From: MWDV01 sp002070715
GTDB lineage: Bacteria > Verrucomicrobiota > Verrucomicrobiia > Limisphaerales > MWDV01
Length of the DNA: 64,000 bases
Direction of reading: 5' to 3'
Assembly (NCBI GenBank): GCA_035411585.1
Contig: DAONTI010000023.1
Coordinates: 1 to 64,000, forward strand
A program made the translations under genes and the position numbers. The number at the start of each line of letters is the position of its first letter. Positions within the stretch are counted from its first letter, which is position 1. Shown here piece after piece: positions 7,800-17,008 of the stretch. Below the pieces are notes generated by a model. It did no database searches. It saw only the letters and a program-made list of their open reading frames with translations, and was not told the origin of the DNA.

Positions 7800-9938
7800 A
7801 TGACGCCGGAAACGCTCATTCCTTTTCTCGCCGCACTGTGTGGATTTGTGTTGGTGGCGGGAGCGTTGATTTACCGGCCGCGGTCGCTGCGGCAATGGTT
7901 TTTCCTGCTGGCGATTCTGGCGTTGAGCTTGGAAGCATTGTTCCGGGCGGCCAGTTTCGATGCCCGCTCCCGGGAGGCGATGCTGTTCTGGCAGAGTGTT
8001 GCGACCGTGGCCACCGCCTTCCTGCCGGGAATCTGGTTGGTGTTCAGCCTGGTTTATGGGCGCGGCGAACCCCAACGCTATCTCCGCCAATGGCTGCCGG
8101 CGCTGGTGATCGTGGGGTTGACGCCGCTCGGCTTGGTGCTTTGGCGATGGAATGGTTTTTTGACCCAGGCGATATGGACAAGCGACTTGGGGGTATGGGC
8201 CTTTCCGGTTTCAGCCGCGGGCAAGTTGTTGCACTTGATTCTGCTGCTGGCGGCCGTGCTGGTGGTGACCCAGTTGGAATGGACCTTTCGCGGCGCCGTG
8301 GGCACCGCCCGCTGGAAGATCAAATACATTGTCATCGGGGTGGCGCTTCTTTGCGGGGCGCGCATTTATTCCAGCAGCCAGATCATTCTTTATTCCGCCA
8401 ACCATGCGAATCTGGTTATTGCCGACTCACTGGCTTTGCTGCTGGCGGCCGCGTGTTTTGGGGTGGGTGTCTATCGTTCCAAACTGGTTTCCGTGGATAT
8501 CTATCCCTCTTCCACGGCGCTGCACAAATCCTTCAGCATCCTGTTGGCGGGCGCTTATCTCATCCTGGTGGGCTTGCTGGCTCGGGGCATAGCGCGGCTG
8601 GGCGGCGGCACGCAATTTCCGTTGGTGGCGATGTTCATCCTGGCCGCGCTGGCCGGGCTGGGGGTGCTTTGTTTTTCCGATCGTGTGCGGCACACCACCC
8701 GGCAGTGGGTCAGCCGCTATTTCAAACGCCCCGCGCACGATTATCGCCGGGTCTGGTCGGAATTCACCCGGCGCACCGCCGCTGTGTTGGACCGGCAGGA
8801 ATACATCCGGACCGTGGTCCGTTTGTTATCCGAGACGTTCGAAACGCTCTCGGTCACGGTCTGGTTAACGGATTTCGCCAGTGGCCAGTTGACCTTTGCC
8901 GCTTCCACCAATCTGGAACCCACCCGGTCCGAAGTCACTTTGCTGCCTGAAACCGTCATGGCGGGACTGAAGAGCCGCGCGGTGGATCAGCCACCATTGG
9001 ATTTGGATTTGGCCCGCGAGTCGTGGTGCGCGCCGCTGCGGCAGGTGCATCCGGCGGTCTTTCCCCAGGGCGGCCACCGGTTTGGCCAACCGCTGCACTC
9101 CGGCGGCGAAGTAATCGGTTTGCTGGTCTTGGGGGACCGGGTGCGGGGGATGCCGTTCTCGCTCGAAGATTTGGAATTGCTCAAGTGTTTGGGCGATCAG
9201 ATCGCCGCCGGGATCCATAATCTGAACCTGTCGGAAAATCTGTTGCGGGCCAAGGAACTGGAGGCTTTCCAAACCATGTCCACCTTTCTCGTGCATGACC
9301 TGAAAAACACCGCCTCCGCCTTGGGCCTGACGCTCAAAAATCTGCCGGTGCATTTCGAGAATCCCGCCTTTCGCGCGGACGCTTTGCGCACACTCTCCCG
9401 CAGTGTGACGCACGTCAACGACCTCATTGGCCGCCTTACCTCGCTCCGGCGGAAACTCGAGTTGCACCGCGCGCGTGTGGACTTGAACGATATTATTACG
9501 GCGGCGCTCACCACCGCCGGCGACACGCCGGATATCACGATCCAGCGCGAGAGTCCGCCCGTTCCGCCCGTCATGGCGGATCGCGCGCAAATGGAGTCCG
9601 TCGTGCTCAATCTGCTGCTGAACGCCCGCGAGGCCATTCTGCAAGCCGGCTCCCGTTCCCGTCCGGGCGAGATCCGCGTTGCCGTGGGACACGATTCCAC
9701 GACCGCGTGGTTGACCGTCGCGGACAACGGCTGCGGCATCAGCTCGGAATTCCAGCGCGAGTCGCTGTTCAAACCCTTCAAGACCACCAAGAAAAACGGC
9801 CTCGGGATCGGCATGTTTCAAAGCAAAGCCATTGTTGAGGCTCACGGTGGCAAAATCACCGTGCAAAGTGAACCCGGCCACGGCGCGCTTTTTCAAATCC
9901 GGTTGCCGCTGGCCGCAGCATCCCCTCCCGCCCCATGA
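7800..9938 (+). CDS. prsK: PrsK-type membrane sensor histidine kinase
   Basis: 712 residues. About eight to ten membrane segments fill residues 5-295. A GAF-like domain follows (~330-470), then a kinase core with the phosphoacceptor histidine in FLVHDLKNTASALG (H499), an N-box (NLLLNAREAI), VADNGCGI and the NGLGIGMFQSK ATP lid. This order and the VHDLKN box match the PEP-CTERM/XrtA-associated kinase PrsK. In that system PrsK signals to PrsR to control exopolysaccharide and exosortase-linked genes. The stop overlaps the next start (ATGA), so the two are cotranslated. No exosortase or PEP-CTERM protein lies in this window. The input signal is unknown. Confidence 0.85.
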   Translation: MTPETLIPFLAALCGFVLVAGALIYRPRSLRQWFFLLAILALSLEALFRAASFDARSREAMLFWQSVATVATAFLPGIWLVFSLVYGRGEPQRYLRQWLPALVIVGLTPLGLVLWRWNGFLTQAIWTSDLGVWAFPVSAAGKLLHLILLLAAVLVVTQLEWTFRGAVGTARWKIKYIVIGVALLCGARIYSSSQIILYSANHANLVIADSLALLLAAACFGVGVYRSKLVSVDIYPSSTALHKSFSILLAGAYLILVGLLARGIARLGGGTQFPLVAMFILAALAGLGVLCFSDRVRHTTRQWVSRYFKRPAHDYRRVWSEFTRRTAAVLDRQEYIRTVVRLLSETFETLSVTVWLTDFASGQLTFAASTNLEPTRSEVTLLPETVMAGLKSRAVDQPPLDLDLARESWCAPLRQVHPAVFPQGGHRFGQPLHSGGEVIGLLVLGDRVRGMPFSLEDLELLKCLGDQIAAGIHNLNLSENLLRAKELEAFQTMSTFLVHDLKNTASALGLTLKNLPVHFENPAFRADALRTLSRSVTHVNDLIGRLTSLRRKLELHRARVDLNDIITAALTTAGDTPDITIQRESPPVPPVMADRAQMESVVLNLLLNAREAILQAGSRSRPGEIRVAVGHDSTTAWLTVADNGCGISSEFQRESLFKPFKTTKKNGLGIGMFQSKAIVEAHGGKITVQSEPGHGALFQIRLPLAAASPPAP

Positions 9939-11308
9939 AACCGACCATTCTGATTGTTGACGACGACGAAGAAATCCGCTCGCAGTTGCGCTGGGCGCTG
10001 ACCGAGGATTACGACGTTTACGAGGCCGACGACCGGCCCTCCGCCCGCACCGCCTTCACCCAGAACAAACCCTTGGTCACCCTGCTCGATCTGGGACTGC
10101 CGCCGCAACCCGCCGAACCCGATGAGGGCTTTGCCGCTCTGAACGATTTGCTGGGTCTGGACCGCACCGCCAAGATCATCATGGTCACCGGGCAGGGCGA
10201 GCGGATTAATGCCCTGCGCACCGTGGGGGAGGGCGCGTTCGATTTCCTGAGTAAACCGGTGGACATGGATGAACTAAAAATCATCCTGAAACGGGCCGTT
10301 CACGTGGCGCAGTTGGAGCGCGAATACCGGCAGTTGCAACAAGCGGTGGCCAGCGACGCCTTTGAAGGCATGATCGGCATCGGCCCGCGCATGCAGGCCG
10401 TCTTCAGCACCATTCGCAAACTGGGCGGCACCGACGCCCCGGTGTTGATCCTCGGGGAAAGCGGCACCGGCAAGGAAGTCACCGCGCTGGCCATTCATCG
10501 GCAGAGCTTGCGCTGCAACGGCCCCTTTATCCCCATCAACTGCGGCGCCATCCCGGAAACCCTGCTGGAGAGCGAATTGTTTGGTTATGAAAAAGGCGCC
10601 TTCACCGGGGCGCACACCCAGCGCAAGGGCCGCATCGAGAGCGCCAACGGCGGCACGTTGTTTCTCGATGAAATCGGCGAACTGCCCGTGGCGTTGCAGG
10701 TCAAATTATTACGCTTCCTCCAAGAACAAACCATCGAGCGCATTGGCGGCCGGACATCGCATGTGGTGGATACCCGCATCATCACCGCCACCAATGCCGA
10801 CCTCAAAAAGGCGCTGGCCGAAAACCTGTTCCGCGAAGATTTGTATTACCGGATTGCCGTTGTGGTTTTGCAATTGCCCCCCCTGCGCAGACGTCCGGAG
10901 GACATCCCGACGTTGGCGCGGACGTTTCTGCGAAAATACGCCACGGAGGCCAAACGGCCCAACCTGACCTTCAGCCAGGCCACTTTGCGGCTGTTGCAGC
11001 AACATTCCTGGCCGGGCAACGTGCGGGAACTGGAAAACCGCATCAAACGCGCGGTCGTCATGGCCGAAGGCCGCTACGTCACTGCGGCAGATCTGGAACT
11101 GACCTTGGAAGCCGCGGTCCAAGTCAGGCGCACTTTGAAGGATGTGCGCGAAGCGGCTGAGCGTCAGGCTGTGTTGGCGGCGCTCAAACGTAACAAATGG
11201 CGCATCGCCCCCGCCGCCAGTGATCTGGATGTCAGCCGGCCGACCATTTATGAGTTGATGGAAAAACTGAATATCCAAAAACCCGAAGCCGACGACGATG
11301 CCTCCTGA
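9935..11308 (+). CDS. prsR: PrsR-type sigma-54 response regulator
   Basis: 457 residues: receiver domain (acidic DDDE pocket at 9-12, phosphoacceptor D52), AAA+ sigma-54 activation domain with Walker A GESGTGKE (174-181) and GAFTGA (221-226), and a C-terminal Fis-type helix-turn-helix (VSRPTIYELMEKL). The insertion after the phosphorylation site (PPQPAEPDEGF) is typical of PrsR. It is expected to activate sigma-54 promoters when phosphorylated by the overlapping upstream kinase. No obvious target operon is present here. Confidence 0.88.
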   Translation: MKPTILIVDDDEEIRSQLRWALTEDYDVYEADDRPSARTAFTQNKPLVTLLDLGLPPQPAEPDEGFAALNDLLGLDRTAKIIMVTGQGERINALRTVGEGAFDFLSKPVDMDELKIILKRAVHVAQLEREYRQLQQAVASDAFEGMIGIGPRMQAVFSTIRKLGGTDAPVLILGESGTGKEVTALAIHRQSLRCNGPFIPINCGAIPETLLESELFGYEKGAFTGAHTQRKGRIESANGGTLFLDEIGELPVALQVKLLRFLQEQTIERIGGRTSHVVDTRIITATNADLKKALAENLFREDLYYRIAVVVLQLPPLRRRPEDIPTLARTFLRKYATEAKRPNLTFSQATLRLLQQHSWPGNVRELENRIKRAVVMAEGRYVTAADLELTLEAAVQVRRTLKDVREAAERQAVLAALKRNKWRIAPAASDLDVSRPTIYELMEKLNIQKPEADDDAS

Positions 11309-11453
11309 GAAAGTTAATCCAAGCGTTGGCTTGAGGCGCTTTTTGAAGCGGGATGCGCGGGGCGCAGTTGCGGGAAACGCTTTCGGCTTGAGCGACAGTG
11401 CAGGACGTAAACTGCGAAGAACAAAGGACGATCGGTTGCCGGGCTTCCCCGGT

Positions 11454-12806
11454 TCACTCTGATGGTGCGTCCACGACGCATCCCTGCTCCCGCAATCGCT
11501 GCAATTTGTAAACCAACGTGCGCCGGCTGATCCCGAGGGCTTTGGCGGTTTCGGTGCGGTTGAAATGGTTACGGCGCAGGGCGGACAAAATCGTCTGGCG
11601 CTCCACCTCTTCCAAGCGTTCCCCGTCACTGGTTTCCAGGGGCCCGACCGCCGAAGCGGCCCCCCGCACGCGGGTGGGCAGGTGTTCGGGTAACACCATC
11701 TCGCCCCGGCACAACAACGCGGCGCGCTCCATCACATTGCGCAGTTCGCGCACATTTCCCGGCCAGGGATAGCGGGCCAAGATTTCGCCGACGGTGGCCG
11801 AGAACCGCGCCCGACCCTGGGTGAACTGGGCGATGAACAGACTGGCCAGCGGCAGAATGTCCTCCCGCCGTTCGCGCAAAGGGGGGATGTTCAGCTCGAC
11901 CACGTTGAGGCGGTAAAACAGATCCTCGCGAAATTGTCCCCGCTGCACGGCTTCCTCCAAGTTGCGATTGGTGGCGGCGAGCAGGCGGGCGCGCGTGTGA
12001 ATCTCCGTGTTCGAGCCGACGCGCTGGAACCGGCCATCCTGGGTCACGCGCAACAGTTTCGCCTGTAACGCCGGGGACATTTCGCCGATTTCGTCGAGAA
12101 AAATTGTGCCGGCATTGGCAAGTTCAAACCGCCCGATCCGCTGGGCGACCGCGCCGGTGAACGCGCCTTTTTCGTGGCCAAACAACTCGCTCTCCAGCAG
12201 GGTTTCGGGGATGGCGGCGCAGTTGACTTTTACCAGCGGCCCCGCTGCCCGTTCACTCCAAGCGTGAATGACTTCCGCGAGAATTTCCTTGCCCACACCG
12301 CTTTCGCCCGTAATCAGCACCCGGGTTTCGGAAGCCGCAATGAGCGCAATATCACGGAACAACGCCGCCATTTGCGGGCTGCGGGCGATGACCCCGGGCG
12401 GCAGGGGACGGCTTTCCGTCAGGGCCAACTCGCCCCCGCTCAAGCCCGTGACCTGCCGGACGATGGCCAGCAATTCTTCCAGATCAATCGGTTTGGTGAG
12501 GTAGTTGAGCGCTCCGTCGCGCATCGCGCCGACCGCTTCCTTCACGTCCGCGTAGGCGGTGACCAACAGCACGGGCAGGGTGGCGTGGGCCTGGCGCGCC
12601 TGGCGCAATGTTTCCAAGCCGGACATGCCCGGCATGCGCACGTCGGAAATCATCAGGCTGATGGAATGTTCCCGCAACGCCGTCAACGCGCGTTCGCCCG
12701 ATTCAACGACGACTGTGTGAAACCCCTGTCCGCGCAGAAAGGAATCGAGCAGGCTGCGCTGACCGGCGTCATCGTCAACAATCAAAATGCGCGTCACCGT
12801 CGTCAT
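11454..12806 (-). CDS. NtrC-family sigma-54 response regulator
   Basis: 450 residues: receiver (D55 in ISDVRMPG, K105 in LTKPID), AAA+ domain with Walker A GESGVGKE (167-174) and GAFTGA (214-219), Walker B-like FLDEIGEM, and a Fis helix-turn-helix (TAKALGISRRTLVYKL). It is convergent with prsR and has no kinase next to it, so its partner is unknown; candidates are the soluble kinase at 62310-63416 or an unlinked one. Target genes cannot be read from the sequence. Confidence 0.88.
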   Translation of the reverse strand: MTTVTRILIVDDDAGQRSLLDSFLRGQGFHTVVVESGERALTALREHSISLMISDVRMPGMSGLETLRQARQAHATLPVLLVTAYADVKEAVGAMRDGALNYLTKPIDLEELLAIVRQVTGLSGGELALTESRPLPPGVIARSPQMAALFRDIALIAASETRVLITGESGVGKEILAEVIHAWSERAAGPLVKVNCAAIPETLLESELFGHEKGAFTGAVAQRIGRFELANAGTIFLDEIGEMSPALQAKLLRVTQDGRFQRVGSNTEIHTRARLLAATNRNLEEAVQRGQFREDLFYRLNVVELNIPPLRERREDILPLASLFIAQFTQGRARFSATVGEILARYPWPGNVRELRNVMERAALLCRGEMVLPEHLPTRVRGAASAVGPLETSDGERLEEVERQTILSALRRNHFNRTETAKALGISRRTLVYKLQRLREQGCVVDAPSE

Positions 12807-12914
12807 GAATGAGGGTCATGCTAGTCCCGGCGCGCCCGGCGACAAGTTTTTCATCCCACCATCTCCCTTGCGTGGCTCGTAGCGGCGTAGTGAATTGCGG
12901 GTGACGCAAACAAA

Positions 12915-12937
12915 AACGCCGCCGGACCGGCGGCGTT
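12915..12937 (-). terminator. Rho-independent terminator of the coiled-coil/lipoprotein operon
   Basis: Stem AACGCCGCC/GGCGGCGTT with a GGACC loop. On the minus strand it is followed by TTTTTGTTT. It sits about 30 bases after the stop of the 52-residue lipoprotein, which supports that small gene and its cotranscription with the upstream gene. Confidence 0.85.
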
Positions 12938-12965
12938 GCCAATGATAAAATCCAATTTCTGCCAA

Positions 12966-13124
12966 TCAACGTCCCTCAAACATCTGCGAGGGCAATCCCG
13001 TTTCCCAGCCGCGCGGCGAGTTCCACGGCCGGGCCGATTCGTTGGCCGGATCGGTGGATGCGCAACCCATGAGCCAGAGGCTCAAGACCGCGAGCAGCAA
13101 ACTGGTGGTCCAACGGACGTTCAT
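12966..13124 (-). CDS. Small lipoprotein, 52 residues
   Basis: The translated product begins MNVRWTTSLLLAVLSLWLMG and continues with Cys21, a typical lipoprotein signal (LMGC). The mature part is only 32 residues and carries a Pro/Trp-rich motif, RPWNSPRGWETGLP. Its ATG overlaps the stop of the upstream coiled-coil gene (ATGA), and a strong terminator follows. The overlap, lipobox and terminator together make this a real gene. Its function is unknown, but an envelope role beside the coiled-coil membrane protein is likely. Confidence 0.8.
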   Translation of the reverse strand: MNVRWTTSLLLAVLSLWLMGCASTDPANESARPWNSPRGWETGLPSQMFEGR

Positions 13125-13888
13125 GATGCGGGATGCGCGGGGATGACCAGGTCGCCTTCGATGACGTCACCCAGTTTCCATCCAGGCATGACATTGGCGA
13201 TGGAGCGGCCTTTTTCCACGGTGCGCACGACAACCTTGGCGACGAGTTTGCCGTCCCGGTTGACAAGCAATTCCCCGTGTTCGAGCACACCCTGATCTTC
13301 ACCGATGTCCAGAATGACGAAATCCCATTTGGGATCGGTGACCAGAATTTTACCCCGCAGCTCGGCGGGCAGCGGCACCTTGTAGTCCGGCACGATGAAC
13401 CGGGCCAGTTCATTGGTCAGGCGCGTATTGGACCGGGTGAGGATTTTGATTTCATCCTGCAGCACGAGGCGTTGTTCCTCCAGTTGCTTGACCTGAGCAA
13501 TGACCAGCTTCACCTGATCCACGGAAATTCCCAACGCCCCCCACGCGGCGAGTTCCGCTTGGGCGGTTTCGCGCTCGGCACGGGTCTTGTTGAGTTCTTC
13601 GTTGAGCTGGGTGGCCCGGCGGGTCTGCGCGGTGGCGTCGGCCACGGCTTTGTCGCGTTCCTGCTGGGTGGCGGCCAGCTCCGATTTGGTATCCTTGAGG
13701 TCTTTCTCGGTCTTGGCCAGCGTGTCGCGGGTTTCGGCCAGCTCCTGCTGGGCCGTTTCCTTGAGACTCCGCTCATTGTTGCGGTCGGTTTTGATGGTCT
13801 CAATTTTCTCTTGGACCTGGATGAAACTGATGGCCGCCGTGGCCAGTCCGGCCACAATCGCCACGATAAGACTGATTCGCATCAACAT
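13121..13888 (-). CDS. Membrane-anchored coiled-coil protein
   Basis: 255 residues: one N-terminal membrane segment (ISLIVAIVAGLATAAISFI), a long charged coiled coil (~25-165), and a small C-terminal beta-rich domain (GKILVTDPKWDFVILDIGEDQGV, GDVIEGDLVIP). The layout, with anchor, coiled coil and beta domain, recalls MreC-like scaffolds, but the motifs do not establish that identity. It is translationally coupled to the 52-residue lipoprotein. Probably an envelope protein; the specific role is unknown. Confidence 0.7.
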   Translation of the reverse strand: MLMRISLIVAIVAGLATAAISFIQVQEKIETIKTDRNNERSLKETAQQELAETRDTLAKTEKDLKDTKSELAATQQERDKAVADATAQTRRATQLNEELNKTRAERETAQAELAAWGALGISVDQVKLVIAQVKQLEEQRLVLQDEIKILTRSNTRLTNELARFIVPDYKVPLPAELRGKILVTDPKWDFVILDIGEDQGVLEHGELLVNRDGKLVAKVVVRTVEKGRSIANVMPGWKLGDVIEGDLVIPAHPAS

Positions 13889-14037
13889 GGTTGTCCTCTA
13901 CTCAATTACCACTCCCGCAGCCTAAAGACCGGGCGGGAGTGTGTCAACGCCCTTTGTCGTGGCTTCTTTTGATCGCGTCAGCCCCGAGCAAAACCACTTT
14001 TCGCTGGGAAAATTGGGGCTTTGCCATGCCCGCCCTC

Positions 14038-14757
14038 TTACCGCGGGGTTCTTTTCGTGGCGACGTGCCAGTCGAAATACAGATAGTTGCGCAAAGCCGG
14101 GGTTTTCGGGCCATGAACCGGTTCTTTGGCCACGTATTCCTGGTAGGTGGCCGCCGTGATTCCCAGAGATTCCAACAACTGCAGGTCACAATCGGTGAAC
14201 GCCCATGAATCGGCAGGCCGGCGGATTTCCGTGGTCCGGCGGGTGGGGGCGTAAGGCGTGTTGGGCCGGCCAAACGGATAGAGCACCACATCGTTGCCCA
14301 CCGGAAAATCATTGGTCACCGTGGACAGCGAAAAATAGCTCACCGGCACCCGGAGCGGCGGCACAGCGGGGACCGGGGGCAGGCGGCGGTAGGACGCAGG
14401 GCAGATGGCGACTTGGGCCGTGCGTACCAACGTGCTGGGCGCCGGCAGCGCCAAATACGTCGTCAACGAGGCGGTCAACGAGCCGTTGTATTTATTCGGC
14501 CCCTCCACCCCCGGCGAGGCGTCCTGATAGGTGAAGAAAATGCCGGTCCAACTGGGCCCGGGTAAAAAGTCGTTGTGATCGCCGGCATACATCTGGATGG
14601 CGTAGCCCAACTGTTTCAAGTTGCTCGTGCAATTGGCCTGCATCGCCTTGGCCCGGGCCTTGGCCAGGGCCGGCAACAGCATCGCGGCCAGAATGGCGAT
14701 AATGGCAATGACCACCAGGAGTTCAATCAGCGTAAATGCTTTTCTGGAATTTTTCAT
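14038..14757 (-). CDS. Type II secretion/prepilin-like protein
   Basis: 239 residues. The N-terminus is a class III signal, with RKAFTLIELLVVIAIIAILA giving the G/A-F-T-L-I-E cleavage site and the hydrophobic helix. The downstream region (NCTSNLKQLGYAIQMYAGDHNDFLPG) matches the large group of pseudopilin-like proteins found in many copies in Verrucomicrobiota and Planctomycetota. It is cleaved and N-methylated by a prepilin peptidase and displayed at the envelope. The near C-terminal motif YLYFDWHVATKR resembles the usual H-x-DG-type ending. No secretion genes are adjacent. Confidence 0.85.
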   Translation of the reverse strand: MKNSRKAFTLIELLVVIAIIAILAAMLLPALAKARAKAMQANCTSNLKQLGYAIQMYAGDHNDFLPGPSWTGIFFTYQDASPGVEGPNKYNGSLTASLTTYLALPAPSTLVRTAQVAICPASYRRLPPVPAVPPLRVPVSYFSLSTVTNDFPVGNDVVLYPFGRPNTPYAPTRRTTEIRRPADSWAFTDCDLQLLESLGITAATYQEYVAKEPVHGPKTPALRNYLYFDWHVATKRTPR

Positions 14758-15028
14758 AATTCAATTCACGATTCCAAGCCGGGGGCCCGGCCTTGGCACG
14801 GGAAAACATCTCCGGTCCGGGAAAGAAACTCAAGCGAGAAAGAACCTGGCGTGGGATATTCGTCGGCCTGAAGAATGACAACCATTCTGCTTCTGATGGG
14901 GGAAAGGATGGGGAGACGGACGTCTCTGTGACCTCATTTTCCCGTTTCGATTTTAATCTGGCTTTTCTCCGTATGCCGATTCTTCCCGTCCCGAACGAGG
15001 GCTTCCGTTCGGCCTATCCGCTTGACCG

Positions 15029-15568
15029 GTGCGGCGCCCCTGCCAGACTGCGGCCGTGGTTGAACCCATCATTGACCTGCACAGCGACGAGCATTTCATG
15101 GGCGAAGCCCTGCGCCAGGCGCGGCGGGCGTTTGCGGCGGAGGAAGTGCCGGTGGGCGCCGTCATTGTGCGCGCGGGCCGGATCATCGCCCGGGCGTGCA
15201 ACCAGGTGGAGTTGCTCAAAGACGCCACCGCGCACGCGGAAATGCTGGCCATCACTCAGGCGGAGGAAGCGGTGGGCGATTGGCGGTTGACGGATGCCAC
15301 CCTCTACGTGACCAAGGAACCGTGCCCCATGTGCGCGGGCGCCATCGTGCATGCCCGGCTGGCGCGGGTGGTGTTTGGGGCGAGTGATCCGAAAGCCGGC
15401 GCCGCCGGCAGCGCCTTGAACCTGCTCCAGTTCCCCTCGTTAAATCATCAATGTGAAATTACGGCGGGCGTGCGCGAACCCGAGTGCCGGGAATTGCTGC
15501 GCGCGTTCTTCTCCCTGCAACGTCGCCGGTCCAAGCCGGTTTCCGGTGACGCCGCCGCTCAAAATTGA
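15029..15568 (+). CDS. tadA: tRNA-specific adenosine deaminase
   Basis: Up to 179 residues. The cytidine-deaminase-fold zinc site is complete: HAE (AHAEMLA) supplies one ligand and the catalytic glutamate, and PCPMCAGA supplies two cysteines. It converts A34 to inosine in tRNA-Arg(ACG). The start at 15029 is GTG; another GTG at 15056 would give VVEPIIDLHSDEHFMGEAL, which is closer to the family start. The C-terminal RRRSKPV tail is usual. Confidence 0.92.
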   Translation: MRRPCQTAAVVEPIIDLHSDEHFMGEALRQARRAFAAEEVPVGAVIVRAGRIIARACNQVELLKDATAHAEMLAITQAEEAVGDWRLTDATLYVTKEPCPMCAGAIVHARLARVVFGASDPKAGAAGSALNLLQFPSLNHQCEITAGVREPECRELLRAFFSLQRRRSKPVSGDAAAQN

Positions 15569-15599
15569 GCCGCCCGCACGGGATGCGGGGGATTGCGCC

Positions 15600-15613
15600 C
15601 GGGCGTACGCCCG
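15600..15613. terminator. Palindrome between convergent tadA and the CBM48 gene
   Basis: Perfect palindrome CGGGCGTACGCCCG in the 48-base gap between two converging genes. A weak T run (GTTT) follows on the plus strand. It could end either transcript, but the U-tract is poor. Confidence 0.4.
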
Positions 15614-15616
15614 CGT

Positions 15617-15934
15617 TTAACTGACCGAAATCAAGGACGCCCGGCCATGCTCTTCATGGCGGGCAATGCCGTTGGCCTTGGGATCCAGGGTGGCGTGGCC
15701 GTCCACGTAAAAAACGTATTGGTGATGACCGTGCGTCAACTGCAGTTGGATCGCCCAGGCGCCATCCGGCTGGCGTTTCATCGGATGCGAAGTTTTATCC
15801 CACTGATTGAAATCACCGGCAATGGTCACTTGGCGCGCCTTGGGCACGGAGCAGACAAAGTTGACCGGCTTGGCCATTTTTTTGGCCGAATACCGGTTCA
15901 TCGAGATTTTCCAGTCGATGTGTAAACGATGCAT
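15617..15934 (-). CDS. Small glycogen-binding (CBM48/AMPK-beta type) protein
   Basis: 105 residues, essentially a single early-set domain: VNFVCSVPKARQVTIAGDFNQWD, then DGAWAIQLQL, HHQYVFYVDG and DPKAN, the classic CBM48 pattern with its sugar-stacking tryptophans. No catalytic domain is attached. Such stand-alone domains are thought to bind glycogen or starch-like glucan. An internal ATG at 15901 is a possible alternative start; the longer form has a GGAA upstream of its ATG. Confidence 0.85.
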   Translation of the reverse strand: MHRLHIDWKISMNRYSAKKMAKPVNFVCSVPKARQVTIAGDFNQWDKTSHPMKRQPDGAWAIQLQLTHGHHQYVFYVDGHATLDPKANGIARHEEHGRASLISVS

Positions 15935-16101
15935 TTATTCCAATTCAAAACACTTAAATTTGTCCCGTGAGTCACAGGCGCAGGTGCGAAAGAAATCAAA
16001 GAAAGCCGACCGTGGCAACCGTAAAAAACCCGTAAAATTCAAACGCAAAAGGCAAGCCGCGGACCCCCGGGGAAAATGACTTTTCGGGCGCGGGAGAGAG
16101 G

Positions 16102-16195
16102 CGGATTTGCTTGCTAAACGCGCCAAACCAGGCACGCATTTCCTCGTCCCCCCAAGGCCGGATCGCCCAGGGGCTGGGCGTTCTCGCGGCGACCG
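16102..16195 (-). pseudogene. Remnant of an ECF sigma factor 3' end
   Basis: On the minus strand the sequence reads RENAQPLGDPAL, then after a one-base shift in a G run, DEEMRAWFGAFSK. The intact sigma factor at 18931-19680 ends REEIAQTLSDPALVDEEMR and then ALFGAFSK. DNA similarity is evident over about 90 bases. The stop position is changed to CAA. This is debris of a duplicated sigma gene with its 5' part gone. With the intact gene it brackets the ABC transporter pair. Confidence 0.75.
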
Positions 16196-16273
16196 TTTTC
16201 ACCAAACCGGGATAAATCTTGACCGATCCGGAAATTCCCGCCATTCCCTCAAGTGTCACTTCAGCTCGGGCCC

Positions 16274-17008
16274 ATGAAAATTGAACTGCGCGCAGTCAGC
16301 AAATCGTATCGGTCCATCCACGCGTTGCGGCGCGTCTCCCTGGAAATCGCGCCCGGTCAGATCATCAGTCTGCTCGGGCCGAATGGCGCGGGGAAAACCA
16401 CGCTGCTGCGTTGTCTCGCCGGCATTGCCGCTCCCAATACGGGCGACATCTACTTCGACGATCAGAAATTCCGCCGCGACCGGTTGGATTTGCGGCAACG
16501 CTTTTTCGTGTTGCCCGATTTTCCGTTTTTGTTCTGGGACCAAACCGTGTTGCGCAATCTCGCCATCATTCTGCACTTGTATCACGCCGACGGAAACCAC
16601 GCGGAAGAGCGCGTGTTGGAATTGCTGCGCGAGTTCGATCTGTTGCCGCTGGCTTTGCGGCCGGTGCAAACCCTGTCGCGCGGGCAAGCCTACAAAGCCG
16701 GGTTGGTGGCCCTGCTGGCGGTGGATCGTGAGGTGTGGTTGCTCGACGAGCCCTTCGCCTCCGGTATGGACCCGCACGGCATTGATACGTTCAAACGCCA
16801 CGCCCGCGCCGCCACCGCGCGGGGTCGCACGATTTTCTACTCGACGCAATTACTGGACGTGGCCGAGCGCTTCAGCGATCGCGTCTGCGTGATCCATGAG
16901 GGGGAGATTCACGCGTTCGACACGATGAACCGGCTGCGGGAGTTGGCCGGAGACAAAGCCAATGTGCTGGAGGAAATGTTCCGCCGGCTGCGCCCTGCCT
17001 CCGAATGA
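16274..17008 (+). CDS. ABC transporter ATP-binding protein
   Basis: About 244 residues from the ATG at 16274 (MKIELRAVSKSYRSI); a GTG at 16253 would add seven. Walker A is GPNGAGKT and Walker B VWLLDEPFASG. The signature is degenerate (LSRGQAYK rather than LSGGQ), as in several ABC-2 type ATPases. The switch histidine is replaced or shifted (FYSTQLLD), like drug- and lipid-exporting ABC-2 systems. The stop overlaps the start of the permease gene (ATGA), so the two form one transporter. Substrate unknown. Confidence 0.88.
   Translation: MKIELRAVSKSYRSIHALRRVSLEIAPGQIISLLGPNGAGKTTLLRCLAGIAAPNTGDIYFDDQKFRRDRLDLRQRFFVLPDFPFLFWDQTVLRNLAIILHLYHADGNHAEERVLELLREFDLLPLALRPVQTLSRGQAYKAGLVALLAVDREVWLLDEPFASGMDPHGIDTFKRHARAATARGRTIFYSTQLLDVAERFSDRVCVIHEGEIHAFDTMNRLRELAGDKANVLEEMFRRLRPASE

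Noticed and set aside
15807..16079. 90-residue basic plus-strand protein
   Set aside because: Lys/Arg-rich product antisense to the CBM48 gene start and running into the sigma remnant region. No ribosome binding site or family support.
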